A stretch of DNA of 64,000 bases. It comes from Halocalculus aciditolerans. Lineage in GTDB: Archaea > Halobacteriota > Halobacteria > Halobacteriales > Halobacteriaceae. The notes beneath the pieces were generated by a model. It saw only the letters and a list, made by a program, of their open reading frames with translations. It was not told where the DNA came from and ran no database searches. The position numbers and the translations under genes were made by a program. Positions 52,111 through 60,619 of this stretch are shown here, in pieces. The stretch spans positions 806,001 through 870,000 of the forward strand of contig NZ_BMPG01000001.1 in NCBI RefSeq assembly GCF_014647475.1, given 5' to 3'. How positions within the stretch are numbered: the stretch's first letter is position 1; every line of letters starts with the position of its first letter.

Positions 52111-53145
52111 CTACTGGTCGACGCTCGCTGCGTGAACGTCCGTGACGTCGCTCGCGCCGGCGCGCCGGACGACCGCGCGGACGGCGTCCCGGTAGCCGGC
52201 GAGGTTGTCCGTGTCGCCGTCGAGCACGAGGAGGTCGGCGGGCCGGCCTTCCTCGACGACGCCTCTGTCCGCGCCGATAATCTCCGCGCCCGCGCGCGTC
52301 GCCATGTGGAGGACGTCGACGGCGTCCACGCCGCAGACTTTCGCCGTGAACTCCATCTCCCGGAACATGCTCGGGGAGTTGAGCATGACGTTGTCCGTCC
52401 CGAGCGCGACCGTCGTCGTCTCCAGGAGGGCGTTCACGTCCGGCGTTCCGACGTTCGTGACGAGGTTCGAGCGCGGGCAGACCGCCACGGGGATGTCGGC
52501 GTCCGCCAGCCGCTCTAAGTGGATGGTGTCGGCGTGCACCATGTGCACGAGCATGTCGGGGTCTAAGTCCATCGCGGGGTTGATGTCCGAGTCGTCGCGC
52601 TCGCCCGCGTGAATCCCGAAGAACTTCTCCTGCTCTCGCGTCGCGTTCCGCACGCGGGTGAAGTCGCCGTCGTTCGGCCCGCTCGCCCCGAACCCGTCCG
52701 CGATTTCGAGCACGGCTTCGTCCTCGCGGCCGAGCACGAACGGGTCGACGCCCGTCCCGTCGGCGGCCTCCCGGATGTTCTCCACGCCTTCGACGCCGCC
52801 CTCGCGGAACTCGATGGTCGACACCGTCCCCGTCTCGGCCATGAACTGGAGGCTGCGCCGCATCGCCGCGACCTTCTCCTCGCTCGACGCCCGCCGGAGC
52901 AGGCGGTGTTTCAGGCCGTCCGGCGGCGCGACGAGCTCGTCGAGCTCCATCCCCCGACCGGCCTCTTTGGCGATGGAGTCGCCGATGTGCGTGTGCGCGT
53001 TCGTGAACGCCGGCAGCACGATGTCGTCGCTCGCCACCGACTCCTCCTCGATACTCGCGATTTCGCCGTCGTCGACGACGACGCGGCCCTCGACGGCCTC
53101 GAACTCGGGGCCGACGAGAACCGTCCCTTCGAACGTTTCCTGCAT
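52111..53145 (-). CDS. Amidohydrolase family protein (ATZ/TRZ-like)
   Basis: 344 residues from MQETFEGTVLVGPEFEAVEG. Metal site: NAHTHIGDS (HxH), FGIHAGERDD, MVHADTIHLERL and GTDNVMLNSPSMF (catalytic Asp). N-terminal beta-sandwich and a C-terminal end RPADLLVLDGDTDNLAGYRD. The fold is shared by chlorohydrolases, adenosine/S-adenosylhomocysteine deaminases and guanine deaminase; the exact substrate is unclear. Confidence 0.88.
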   Translation of the reverse strand: MQETFEGTVLVGPEFEAVEGRVVVDDGEIASIEEESVASDDIVLPAFTNAHTHIGDSIAKEAGRGMELDELVAPPDGLKHRLLRRASSEEKVAAMRRSLQFMAETGTVSTIEFREGGVEGVENIREAADGTGVDPFVLGREDEAVLEIADGFGASGPNDGDFTRVRNATREQEKFFGIHAGERDDSDINPAMDLDPDMLVHMVHADTIHLERLADADIPVAVCPRSNLVTNVGTPDVNALLETTTVALGTDNVMLNSPSMFREMEFTAKVCGVDAVDVLHMATRAGAEIIGADRGVVEEGRPADLLVLDGDTDNLAGYRDAVRAVVRRAGASDVTDVHAASVDQ

Positions 53146-53266
53146 ACTCGCCGCTTCGACGCCCCGCCCTATGGGTCGTTCGCCTTCGGCATCCCTCGGG
53201 ACTTCCACCGCGCCCGCGCGCCGGTCACGACTCCAAACGCGCGACAGCCCGCCGAATGATGGTCAA

Positions 53267-53382
53267 TGCGGAAGCGGCAGTTGTACGGTGGCGGAGCAGT
53301 ACGGTGGCGGAAGCGGAGCAGTGCGGTGGTGGAAGCGGAGCAGTGCGGTAGCGGAAGCGGAGCAGTGCGGTGGCGGAAGCGG
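53267..53382. repeat. 22-bp tandem repeat (minisatellite)
   Basis: Three complete 22-bp copies (53306-53327, 53328-53349, 53350-53371) of ggcggaagcggagcagtgcg-gt with one to two differences, a partial copy to 53382 and two shortened copies upstream from 53267. A period of 22 is not a multiple of three and no convincing reading frame runs through it. Part of a 353-bp intergenic region with no gene. Confidence 0.8.
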
Positions 53383-53403
53383 TCGACGTACCGCGTGATG
53401 ACG

Positions 53404-53491
53404 CGGGCCGCCGAAGGCGGCCCGTCTGCGTCTGCCAACGGCAAGGGTGGGAATCTGCAAGGGGTTTTCCGGGCGCTTTGCGCCCGGAAAA
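53404..53491. repeat. Hairpin cluster downstream of the minisatellite
   Basis: 53404-53424 has a 9-bp perfect stem (cgggccgcc) with loop GAA, and 53465-53491 has a 12-bp perfect stem (ttttccgggcgc) with loop TTT. The second ends 8 nt before the stop codon of the HD-domain gene and could also end its minus-strand transcript. The order (loop GAA, then loop TTT) matches the cluster at 25.9 kb. Confidence 0.75.
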
Positions 53492-53498
53492 GGGCTTG

Positions 53499-54743
53499 CT
53501 AGAAGTCGCTCAGACTCGTGTATTGGCCGTGGGAGGCGTTTTCGGCGATGAGTGCGCCGTCGGTTTGGAGGCCGAGGACGCGTTCGGCGGCGCGGCCGAC
53601 GGGTTCGGTGAGTTCGGTGGGGGTGTAGACGCCGAGTCGCCACTGTTCGCGTTGGGCCATCTGGAGGGCGCGGACGAGGGTGGATTGGTCGCCGAGGCGG
53701 CGGATGTCGCCGTTGACGAGGACGCGGGTGGTGGTTTCGCGCATGCCGGGGGCGGATTGGACGTCGATGATGACGTGGTCGGGGTCGACGTCGGCGTCGG
53801 CGGCGATGTCGTCTTCGAGGGCGCGGCGTTCGCCGTGGGTGGCGTCGAGGAGGCCGGCGTCGGGGTCGACGACGTCTTCGAAGACGTCGGCCATTTCGGC
53901 CCAGACGGCGCGTTTGTAGAGGTCGCGGTCGGCGAGGCGGTCGGCGAGGTCGCGGGAGGCGTCGTGGGCGCGGAGGGCGACTTGGAGTTCGGCGTCGTCC
54001 ATGCGGCGGACGCGCTGGGGTTGGGCGTCGCCGGCGTCGACGAGGGCTTCGGTGGCGCGGCGGAGCATCGCCTTCGAGATGCGGGCGACGTGGTGGTTGT
54101 AGACGGTGGGGTTCATGAGGGCGCGGGCGACGAGGAGGGATTCGGCGGTCTGGACGTTTCCTTCACCTAGGACGAGTTCGCCGTCGATGAAGGCGAGTTC
54201 GCGGACGAGGCGTTCGTGGTCGATGGTACCGTAGGGGACGCCAGTGTGGTGGGCGTCGCGGACGAGGTAGTCCATGCGGTCGACGTCGAGTTCGCCGGCG
54301 ACGAGCTGGGCGAGTTCGCCGTCGCCGCGCACCATGTCGGCGATGGTCGCGGGGTCGATGCCGTGGTCGTCGAGGACGCGGGCGACGGGGCCGGTGGCGA
54401 CGAGGTCGTCGACGTCGTCGTGGTAGCGGCCGGTGTGGCGGTGGAGGAGGGATTCGACGTTGTGGCTGTAGGGGCCGTGGCCGATGTCGTGGAGGATGGC
54501 GGCGGCGCGGGTGCGTTCGGCGCGCGCGCCGTCGATGCCGAGGTGGTCGAGGGCTTCGCAGGCGAGGTGGTAGACGCCGAGGGAGTGTTCGAAGCGCGTG
54601 TGGTTCGCGGACGGGTAGACGTAGGAGACCGTCCCTAACTGTTTGATGCGGCGGAGGCGCTGGATGGGCGGCGTGTCGAGGAGGTCGGCGGCGACTCCGT
54701 CGACCGTGATGTGGTCGTGGACGGAGTCCTTGATAGTCGACAT
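53499..54743 (-). CDS. HD-domain phosphohydrolase (dNTPase/SAMHD1-like)
   Basis: 414 residues from MSTIKDSVHDHITVDGVAAD. The HD metal site appears as SANHTRFEHSLGVYHLACEA and AAILHDIGHGPYSHNVESLL, then GELDVDRMDYLVRDAHHTGV. These are the features of the COG1078 HD superfamily, related to dGTPases. The rest is a helical C-terminal part. Probable substrate is a nucleotide or similar phosphate ester. Confidence 0.9.
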   Translation of the reverse strand: MSTIKDSVHDHITVDGVAADLLDTPPIQRLRRIKQLGTVSYVYPSANHTRFEHSLGVYHLACEALDHLGIDGARAERTRAAAILHDIGHGPYSHNVESLLHRHTGRYHDDVDDLVATGPVARVLDDHGIDPATIADMVRGDGELAQLVAGELDVDRMDYLVRDAHHTGVPYGTIDHERLVRELAFIDGELVLGEGNVQTAESLLVARALMNPTVYNHHVARISKAMLRRATEALVDAGDAQPQRVRRMDDAELQVALRAHDASRDLADRLADRDLYKRAVWAEMADVFEDVVDPDAGLLDATHGERRALEDDIAADADVDPDHVIIDVQSAPGMRETTTRVLVNGDIRRLGDQSTLVRALQMAQREQWRLGVYTPTELTEPVGRAAERVLGLQTDGALIAENASHGQYTSLSDF

Positions 54744-54825
54744 ACCTCGTGGTTCGCCGTCACGATACAAAAACCGTCGCTCGCGGAACGCCGGCTATTT
54801 ATCCGGCGCGGGCGACCGGTCGGGT

Positions 54826-55563
54826 ATGCGTCTCCGCCAGTTCGGACCGGTCCTCCTCGTCGTGCTCGTCGTCCTCGCTGGGTGTAGCGGGAGCGGCGGG
54901 CAGCCCTATCAGACGCCGCTGAACAGCACGCAAGTCGAGCAGTCGCACACGCAGGCTCTGGAGGAGTCGGGGAGTTTCACGTACCGACTCACGACGAACA
55001 CGTCGTTCGGTGACGAGCAGGCGTCGTCGAGCCTCTCCGGTGGCACGACCGTGAAAGTCGACACCGAGTCGGACGCGCTCGCGGTGAACACGACGACGGC
55101 GCTCGGGAATCTCTCGGTCTACCAGTTCGGGAACGGCACGGCGTTCCTCCGCCTCACCATGGGTGACCGCACGCAGTACGCGCGCGGCGACGACGGCCGG
55201 TACAACGCCTCGCAGTTCACGCACCTCGGCCTCGGGAACCTCACCGAGTCGGTGAACTTCACGCACAACGGCACGGCGACCGTCGAGGGCGACACCGTCC
55301 ACGAGTACGTCGCGCACGAGAACCAGACGCTCTCCGCGCTCGCCGGCACGAACACCACGATGGGCGGGAGTGACGCGAACGTCACGTCGACGCTCCGCGT
55401 CTACGTCCGCTCGGACGGCCTCGTGAAGAAGTACCGCTACCACGTCGCCTACGAGGGCGTCGGAACGATGGACGTCACCGGCCGCTACACGGACCTCGGG
55501 TCCACGGACGTCTCTCCGCCGCCGTGGCTCGACGACGCGAGGGCGAACACGACCGCCTCGTAG
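54826..55563 (+). CDS. Lipoprotein with beta-rich domain (DUF7537-like)
   Basis: 245 residues. Sec-type lipoprotein signal MRLRQFGPVLLVVLVVLAGC (lipobox LAGC), followed by a glycosylation-prone extracellular domain rich in NxT/S (NTSFGDEQ, NTTTALGNLS, NFTHNGTATV). The domain layout fits haloarchaeal LolA-like lipoproteins of the DUF7537 kind (recalled, not verified). A ctatttat TATA box about 24-31 nt upstream shows a leaderless transcript. Confidence 0.75.
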   Translation: MRLRQFGPVLLVVLVVLAGCSGSGGQPYQTPLNSTQVEQSHTQALEESGSFTYRLTTNTSFGDEQASSSLSGGTTVKVDTESDALAVNTTTALGNLSVYQFGNGTAFLRLTMGDRTQYARGDDGRYNASQFTHLGLGNLTESVNFTHNGTATVEGDTVHEYVAHENQTLSALAGTNTTMGGSDANVTSTLRVYVRSDGLVKKYRYHVAYEGVGTMDVTGRYTDLGSTDVSPPPWLDDARANTTAS

Positions 55564-55636
55564 AGCGCCGTCCGCGGTATCGCGCTTTTTCCCCGACGAC
55601 GCAAGCGGTTAATGCCTCCCAGTGTTCTCTCCGGAT

Positions 55637-56641
55637 ATGACGACGTTTCTCGCTGGCGGCACCGGGACGCCGAAGTTGCTCGCGGGCGCGGGCGACGTCT
55701 TCGACCCGGCGGACACCACTGTCGTCTGTAACACGGGCGACGACGTGGAGTTCGGCGGGCTGTTCGTCTCCCCCGACATCGACACGGTGCTCTTCGACGG
55801 CGGCGGCGTCCTCGACCGCGAGTTCTGGTGGGGTATCGAGGGCGACACGACGACGACGCACGACGAACTGGAGCGGCTCGCCGACGCCGCCGGCATTCCC
55901 GAGGGCCCGCGGTATCTCGACGCCGACGCGCAGACGAGCGGACGCGACATCTCGCGCTGGCGGCGGTTCTCGGGCGCGCGCGAGTTCATGACGTTCGGCG
56001 ACGAGGACCGAGCGGTTCACGTTCTGCGGACGAGCCTGCTCGACGAAGGGGAATCGCTCACCGAAGTGACGCGGACGCTCGCCGACGCCTTCGACGTGCC
56101 CTACGACGTCGTGCCGATGAGCGACGACCCGGTGGCGACGCTGATCCACGTGGAGGAACGAGCGGACCCGATGCACTTTCAGGAGTACTGGGTCGGCGAG
56201 CGCGCGGCCCCGACAGTCGCCGACGTGGAGTTCCGCGGCGCGGACGCGGCGACGGCGGCGACGGCGGCCGTCGACGCGATTCGCGAGGGCCCGGTGGTCG
56301 TCGGCCCGTCGAATCCGGTGACGAGCCTCGGGCCGATGCTCGCGCTCGACGCGCTCAGGGAGGCGCTCGACGAGACGCGGGTCGTGGCGGTGTCGCCGTT
56401 CGTCGAGGACGACGTGTTCTCCGGGCCCGCGGCCGACCTGATGGCGGGGACGGGGCGGGAGGCGAGCACGCGCGGCGTCGCCGACGCCTACGACTTCGCG
56501 GACGCCTTCGTCCTCGACGCGGCGGACGGGACCGACCTCGACCGCCCCGTCGTCCGCACGGACACGCGGATGGACGACGACGAGGACGCCGAACGGGTCG
56601 CGCGCGCCTGCCGCGACGCGCTCGCGGAGGTGGGCGCGTGA
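55637..56641 (+). CDS. cofD: 2-phospho-L-lactate transferase (coenzyme F420 biosynthesis)
   Basis: 334 residues from [20 protein letters not shown], the conserved CofD start with the GGTGxxKL motif. [20 protein letters not shown] and [14 protein letters not shown] are further family signatures. It transfers a phospholactyl (or related) group onto Fo to give F420-0. The GTG of the next gene overlaps its stop. Confidence 0.95.
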   Translation: MTTFLAGGTGTPKLLAGAGDVFDPADTTVVCNTGDDVEFGGLFVSPDIDTVLFDGGGVLDREFWWGIEGDTTTTHDELERLADAAGIPEGPRYLDADAQTSGRDISRWRRFSGAREFMTFGDEDRAVHVLRTSLLDEGESLTEVTRTLADAFDVPYDVVPMSDDPVATLIHVEERADPMHFQEYWVGERAAPTVADVEFRGADAATAATAAVDAIREGPVVVGPSNPVTSLGPMLALDALREALDETRVVAVSPFVEDDVFSGPAADLMAGTGREASTRGVADAYDFADAFVLDAADGTDLDRPVVRTDTRMDDDEDAERVARACRDALAEVGA

Positions 56642-57381
56642 GCGGACGCGACCCCCCGGCGCTCGTGCTCGCGAGCCTCTCCGGGGAGGCGGACGCCGAG
56701 TGGGCGCGCGCCGCGAGCGAGTACGCCGACCGCGCCGTCCTGGGGGGGATTGCGCTCGACGACGCCACCCGCGAGGCGGCGCGGGAGATGGCGCGTGACA
56801 GAGAGCGGACGGAGTTCCTCCCCGACGACCCCGTCGCGTTCGTCGCCGACCAGCTCGACGCGCTCGCGGACGCACCCATCGAGACGGGGTTCAACGTCCG
56901 GGCGACGACGCTCGCCCCGCTCCGCGAGGCGGCGCGCGTCTGCGCCGAGCGAGACGCGTGGCTGGAGGTGAACGCGCACTGCCGGCAGGGCGAGATGTGC
57001 GCCGCTGGCGCGGGCGAATCGCTCCTCGCGCGGCCCGACGCGCTCTGCGAGCAGGTCGCCGCCGCGGCCGGCGAAGGCGCGACGGTCTCGGTGAAAGTCC
57101 GCGCGGAAGTCGACGGCGTCGACCTCCCCGCGCTCGCCGGCCGCCTCGACGCCGCCGGCGCGAGCGTCCTCCACGTCGACGCGATGGACTCCGAGGCGGT
57201 CGTCGAGGCGTGCCGCGACGCCTTCCCGGGCGTCCTCGTGGCGAACAACGGCGTTCGAGGCCGGGAGTCGGTCGACGAATACCTCGGGTACGGCGCGGAC
57301 GCCGTCTCCGTCGGCCGGCCGAGCGACAACCCGCGCGTCCTCCGACGCGTCCGCGACGCGCTCGACGAGCGGGGCGAGTGA
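56638..57381 (+). CDS. tRNA-dihydrouridine synthase-like TIM-barrel protein
   Basis: 247 residues from GTG 56638 ([20 protein letters not shown]). FMN-barrel segments: [20 protein letters not shown] with the Dus-type Cys, [20 protein letters not shown], and [20 protein letters not shown] with [11 protein letters not shown] for phosphate binding. The sequence is shorter than canonical Dus enzymes and lacks their RNA-binding domain, so it may be a small-molecule flavoenzyme. Its start overlaps the cofD stop and its stop overlaps the next start. Confidence 0.8.
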   Translation: MSGRDPPALVLASLSGEADAEWARAASEYADRAVLGGIALDDATREAAREMARDRERTEFLPDDPVAFVADQLDALADAPIETGFNVRATTLAPLREAARVCAERDAWLEVNAHCRQGEMCAAGAGESLLARPDALCEQVAAAAGEGATVSVKVRAEVDGVDLPALAGRLDAAGASVLHVDAMDSEAVVEACRDAFPGVLVANNGVRGRESVDEYLGYGADAVSVGRPSDNPRVLRRVRDALDERGE

Positions 57382-58220
57382 TGCGGCGGAGCGCCGCCGC
57401 GAACGCCGAACTCGCGCTCCACCTCGAAGTCGCGAGCACGCCGAAACCCGGGAACGTCGACCGCCACCGCGACCTCGACGGCCTCCGGTTCGAGCATTTC
57501 CTCGCCGGCGGGGTCGGCGCGCGCCCCGGCCTCGAAGCCGCCGAATCCGGCGCGCCCGTCGGCGAGGCGTTCGAACGCGCCGTCGCGGGGATGAGCGAGC
57601 AGACCGGCGGGAACACGCAGTTCGGCTGCCTCCTCCTGCTCGTTCCGCTCGTCGCCGCCGCCCGCGGGGGGCGACCGCCGACCCGCGAGGCCGCCGCGCG
57701 CGTCACCGACGCGACGACCGTCGACGACGCCGCCGGCTTCTACCGCGCGTTCGAACACGTCGACGTCGCCGTCGCCGACCCGCCCGACGGCTGGGACGCC
57801 CTCGACGTCCGCCACGGGAGCGACGCGATTCCCGCGCTCCGCGAACGCGACCTCACCCTCGCCGACGTCATGGGGAACAGTGACGGCGACCTGAACGCCG
57901 CCGAGTGGCGCGAGGGGTTCCCGCGCGCGTTCCGCATCGCCGACGTCATTCAGCGGGGCGAAGGTCCGCTCCCGGACCGCGCCGCCCGCGCCTTCCTCGA
58001 CCAACTGGCGCGCGAACCCGACACGCTCGTCGCCACACAGCACGACCGCGAGACCGCCGAACGCGTGCGCGAGCGCGCCGACGAACTCCGCGGAGCGTCG
58101 GAAAAAGCCGTCGAGGAGTGGGCGGACGACCTCGTCGCGCGCGACGTCAATCCGGGAACGACGGCGGACCTCACCTGCGCCGGCATCTTCCTCGCCCTCG
58201 AACGCGGGGTGACCGTATGA
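57381..58220 (+). CDS. CitG/MdcB-like triphosphoribosyl-dephospho-CoA synthase family protein
   Basis: 279 residues from [20 protein letters not shown]. Family motifs EVASTPKPGNVDRHRDLDGL and SEQTGGNTQFGCLLLLVPLV are clear. In bacteria CitG makes the prosthetic group of citrate lyase; archaea lack that enzyme, and homologues in methanogens and methylotrophs appear near methanopterin-linked C1 genes. The true reaction here is unknown. Translationally linked on both sides by overlaps. Confidence 0.85.
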   Translation: MRRSAAANAELALHLEVASTPKPGNVDRHRDLDGLRFEHFLAGGVGARPGLEAAESGAPVGEAFERAVAGMSEQTGGNTQFGCLLLLVPLVAAARGGRPPTREAAARVTDATTVDDAAGFYRAFEHVDVAVADPPDGWDALDVRHGSDAIPALRERDLTLADVMGNSDGDLNAAEWREGFPRAFRIADVIQRGEGPLPDRAARAFLDQLAREPDTLVATQHDRETAERVRERADELRGASEKAVEEWADDLVARDVNPGTTADLTCAGIFLALERGVTV

Positions 58221-58885
58221 CCGCGTGGCCGGTCGTCCTCCGCGGCGTCACCGAAACCGTCGTCACGACGCGCGGTCCGAACGGCCGGTGGAACGTCGCG
58301 GCGCTGGGAGTCCACGCGCCGCCACGGAGCGGCGGTGCGGAGGAAGGGAACGGGAGGGAAGGACCCGCGGGCCGTGCGTCGGCGAATACCGACGCAAACG
58401 GAGCGAGCGACGGAGTCGAGAGCCGCGCGTCGGCGCGAACGTGGGGGCGGACGCGGACGCGGGGGAACTTCCACCGGGAAGGCGAAGGCTACGTGCAGTT
58501 CACGCCGGACCCGGTTGTGTTCGTGCGGGCGGCGTGTTCGGTGCACGAAGTCGACGACCCGATACTGCCGTCGGCGGACGCGTGGGCGCGTGTCGACGTC
58601 GAGTCGCTGGAGGCGGGCGTCGACGGCGGGACGGAGTGGGAGGAGTGGGCGGTGACGCCCGTGGAGAGCCGGGTCGTGGCGGAGCGGCCGTTCACGGCGA
58701 ACCGCGGGTATTACGCCGTGGTGGAGGCGACGGTGGCGGCGTCGCGGCTGGACGTGCCGGGCTACGAGACGGACGCGCTCCGCGAGCGCCTCGACTACTT
58801 CGCGGGCGTCTGCGAGACATGCGGCGGGGAGCGAGAGCGCGAGGCGTTCGCGCTCCTCGACGAACTCACCGGCTGGCGCGAGTAG
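58217..58885 (+). CDS. DUF447 family protein with a hairpin-rich insertion
   Basis: 222 residues from MTAWPVVLRGVTETVVTTRG. DUF447 is a flavin-reductase-like split-barrel family, with TWGRTRTRGNFHREGEGYVQ and the VEATVAASRLDVPGYETDAL end conserved. Between residues about 33 and 72 lies a non-conserved, low-complexity stretch (GGAEEGNGREGPAGRASANT) that appears to be an in-frame insertion. The gene overlaps the CitG-like stop by 4 nt. Role unknown; context links it to a cofactor pathway. Confidence 0.85.
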   Translation: MTAWPVVLRGVTETVVTTRGPNGRWNVAALGVHAPPRSGGAEEGNGREGPAGRASANTDANGASDGVESRASARTWGRTRTRGNFHREGEGYVQFTPDPVVFVRAACSVHEVDDPILPSADAWARVDVESLEAGVDGGTEWEEWAVTPVESRVVAERPFTANRGYYAVVEATVAASRLDVPGYETDALRERLDYFAGVCETCGGEREREAFALLDELTGWRE

Positions 58886-59045
58886 CAATCGGTCTCGGCT
58901 TCGGCGCGGGCTCTCGGCGCGTTTACGACCACGACCACGCCCGTGCGTATCTCCCGCATACGCGTGGGTCGCGTGCGGGGCGTTTGCGGCCGGCGGCGGG
59001 AGGACATTCAGAACGTTTTAACGCGCGGCGATAGATAGCGGAAGT

Positions 59046-59225
59046 ATGGCCATCAAGCCCGACTACGTCAAGAAGACGGGGAACATCCTGATGGAGCGCT
59101 ACCCGGACGCGTTCAGCACGGAGGACTTCGATCACAACAAGGAAGCCGTCGAGCAGCTCACGAACATCGAGTCGAAGCCGGTCCGCAACCGCATCGCGGG
59201 CTACATCACGCACAAACGCAACTAA
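59046..59225 (+). CDS. rps17e: 30S ribosomal protein S17e
   Basis: 59 residues, MAIKPDYVKKTGNILMERYP through TNIESKPVRNRIAGYITHKRN-type end. Matches archaeal S17e in length and sequence. Located 160 nt after the DUF447 gene and just before asd, a frequent pairing in haloarchaea. Confidence 0.95.
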   Translation: MAIKPDYVKKTGNILMERYPDAFSTEDFDHNKEAVEQLTNIESKPVRNRIAGYITHKRN

Positions 59226-59280
59226 GCCATATTTTCCAGCACCCGAAGTGCTTTGTCCGTCCCGCCGATAGGGGACGCGT

Positions 59281-60312
59281 ATGACTCGCGTAGGTGTACT
59301 CGGAGCCACTGGTGCCGTCGGCCAGCGCTTCATTCAACTCCTCTCTAGCCACGACGACTTCGAAATCGCCGCGCTCACCGCCTCCAGTGACTCCGCCGGG
59401 AAACCCTACAAGGAGGCCGCGAAGTGGCGCGTCGACACGCCCATCCCGGATTCGGTCGCCGACGTCGACGTCCTCGAAACGACGCCCGAGGCGGTTCCGA
59501 ACGACGTCGACCTCCTCTTCTCCTCGCTCCCCTCCAGCGTCGCCGAGCGCGTCGAGCACGGCTTCTGCGAGGCCGGCTACGTCGTCTCCTCAAACTCCTC
59601 GAACGAGCGGAACGCCGCCGACGTCCCCCTCGTCATCCCCGAGGTGAACGCCGACCACCTCGACCTCATCGAGGTCCAGCGCGACGAGCGCGGGTGGGAC
59701 GGCGCGCTCGTGAAGAACCCGAACTGCTCGACCATCACGATGGTCCCGACGCTCGCGGCGCTCGACCGCTTCGGCCTCGACCGCGTCCACGTGTCCACGC
59801 TTCAGGCCGTCTCCGGCGCGGGCTACTCCGGCGTCTCCTCGATGGAGATCCTCGACAACGTCATCCCGCACATCGGCGGCGAGGAGGAGAAGATGGAGAC
59901 CGAGAGTCGCAAACTCCTCGGCGAGTTCACGGGGAGCGAAATCGACTGGCACGACGTCGACGTTTCCGCGTCCTGTAACCGCGTGCCGACGCTCGACGGC
60001 CACCTGGAGAACGTCTGGGCGGAGCTCGACGACGACCCGACGGTCGAGGACGTCTTCGCCGCCTTCGAGGACTACGCCGGTCAAGACCTCCCGAGCGCGC
60101 CCAGCCCGCTCATCGAGACGTTCGAGGAGCCCGACCGCCCGCAGCCCCGCCTCGACCGCTTCCTCGGCGACGGCATGGCGGTCGCCGCCGGCGGCGTCCA
60201 GCAGACCCCGGACGGCGTGCAGTACAACTGCCTCGCGCACAACACGATTCGCGGCGCGGCCGGCGCGTCCGTCCTCAACGGCGAACTCCTCGAACGCGAC
60301 GGCTGGCTCTAA
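59281..60312 (+). CDS. asd: Aspartate-semialdehyde dehydrogenase
   Basis: 343 residues. NADP motif GVLGATGAVGQRFIQLLSSH, catalytic Cys149 in KNPNCSTITMVPTLAALD, SGAGYSGVSSMEILDNVIPH and the substrate Arg/His region CNRVPTLDGHLENVWAEL. Reduces aspartyl phosphate to the semialdehyde for Lys, Met, Thr and Ile synthesis. Archaeal-type enzyme of normal length. Confidence 0.96.
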   Translation: MTRVGVLGATGAVGQRFIQLLSSHDDFEIAALTASSDSAGKPYKEAAKWRVDTPIPDSVADVDVLETTPEAVPNDVDLLFSSLPSSVAERVEHGFCEAGYVVSSNSSNERNAADVPLVIPEVNADHLDLIEVQRDERGWDGALVKNPNCSTITMVPTLAALDRFGLDRVHVSTLQAVSGAGYSGVSSMEILDNVIPHIGGEEEKMETESRKLLGEFTGSEIDWHDVDVSASCNRVPTLDGHLENVWAELDDDPTVEDVFAAFEDYAGQDLPSAPSPLIETFEEPDRPQPRLDRFLGDGMAVAAGGVQQTPDGVQYNCLAHNTIRGAAGASVLNGELLERDGWL

Positions 60313-60393
60313 CGCCCGGCTTCGCCCGCCCGCCCGTCTGTCTATCCGCCCGTCTGTCCGTCCGCCTGTTCGTTCGTCCGTCTCGTCCCCCGA

Positions 60394-60399
60394 TTTTTT
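60394..60399 (+). promoter_or_regulatory. T6 run: TATA-like element and/or terminator
   Basis: gattttttag lies 26-31 nt before the ATG at 60425 and 82 nt past the asd stop, so it could serve as the TATA region of the membrane-protein gene and as the asd terminator. The 60 bases before it are runs of ccgtctgt-like short repeats. Confidence 0.4.
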
Positions 60400-60424
60400 A
60401 GTGCGCGGTGTCGTGGCGTCAGAT

Positions 60425-60619
60425 ATGGATTGGAAGCGCGTCGTGTTCGCCGGGAGTCTGCTGTGCGGGTTCGCGACGTGGCTGGTGCTCGCGCAGTACC
60501 TCATCGACGACGTCCTCGGTCTCGCCATCGCGCTCGCCGTCGCGCTCGCCGGCCCCCTCCTCTATCAGGTCTACGAGGTCATGGGACCCGGTTCCGGAAG
60601 TCGCGTGAGCCGGCTCTGA
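60425..60619 (+). CDS. Small two-helix membrane protein (DUF7534-like)
   Basis: 64 residues, MDWKRVVFAGSLLCGFATWL, with helices at about 5-24 and 30-50 and a basic tail GSGSRVSRL. It fits a small haloarchaeal family of membrane proteins (DUF7534, from memory). The 3' end overlaps the convergent dehydrogenase by 41 bp. Confidence 0.65.
   Translation: MDWKRVVFAGSLLCGFATWLVLAQYLIDDVLGLAIALAVALAGPLLYQVYEVMGPGSGSRVSRL

Noticed and set aside
53267-53382. CRISPR array
   Set aside because: Repeat units adjoin directly with no unique spacers, so it is a tandem repeat.
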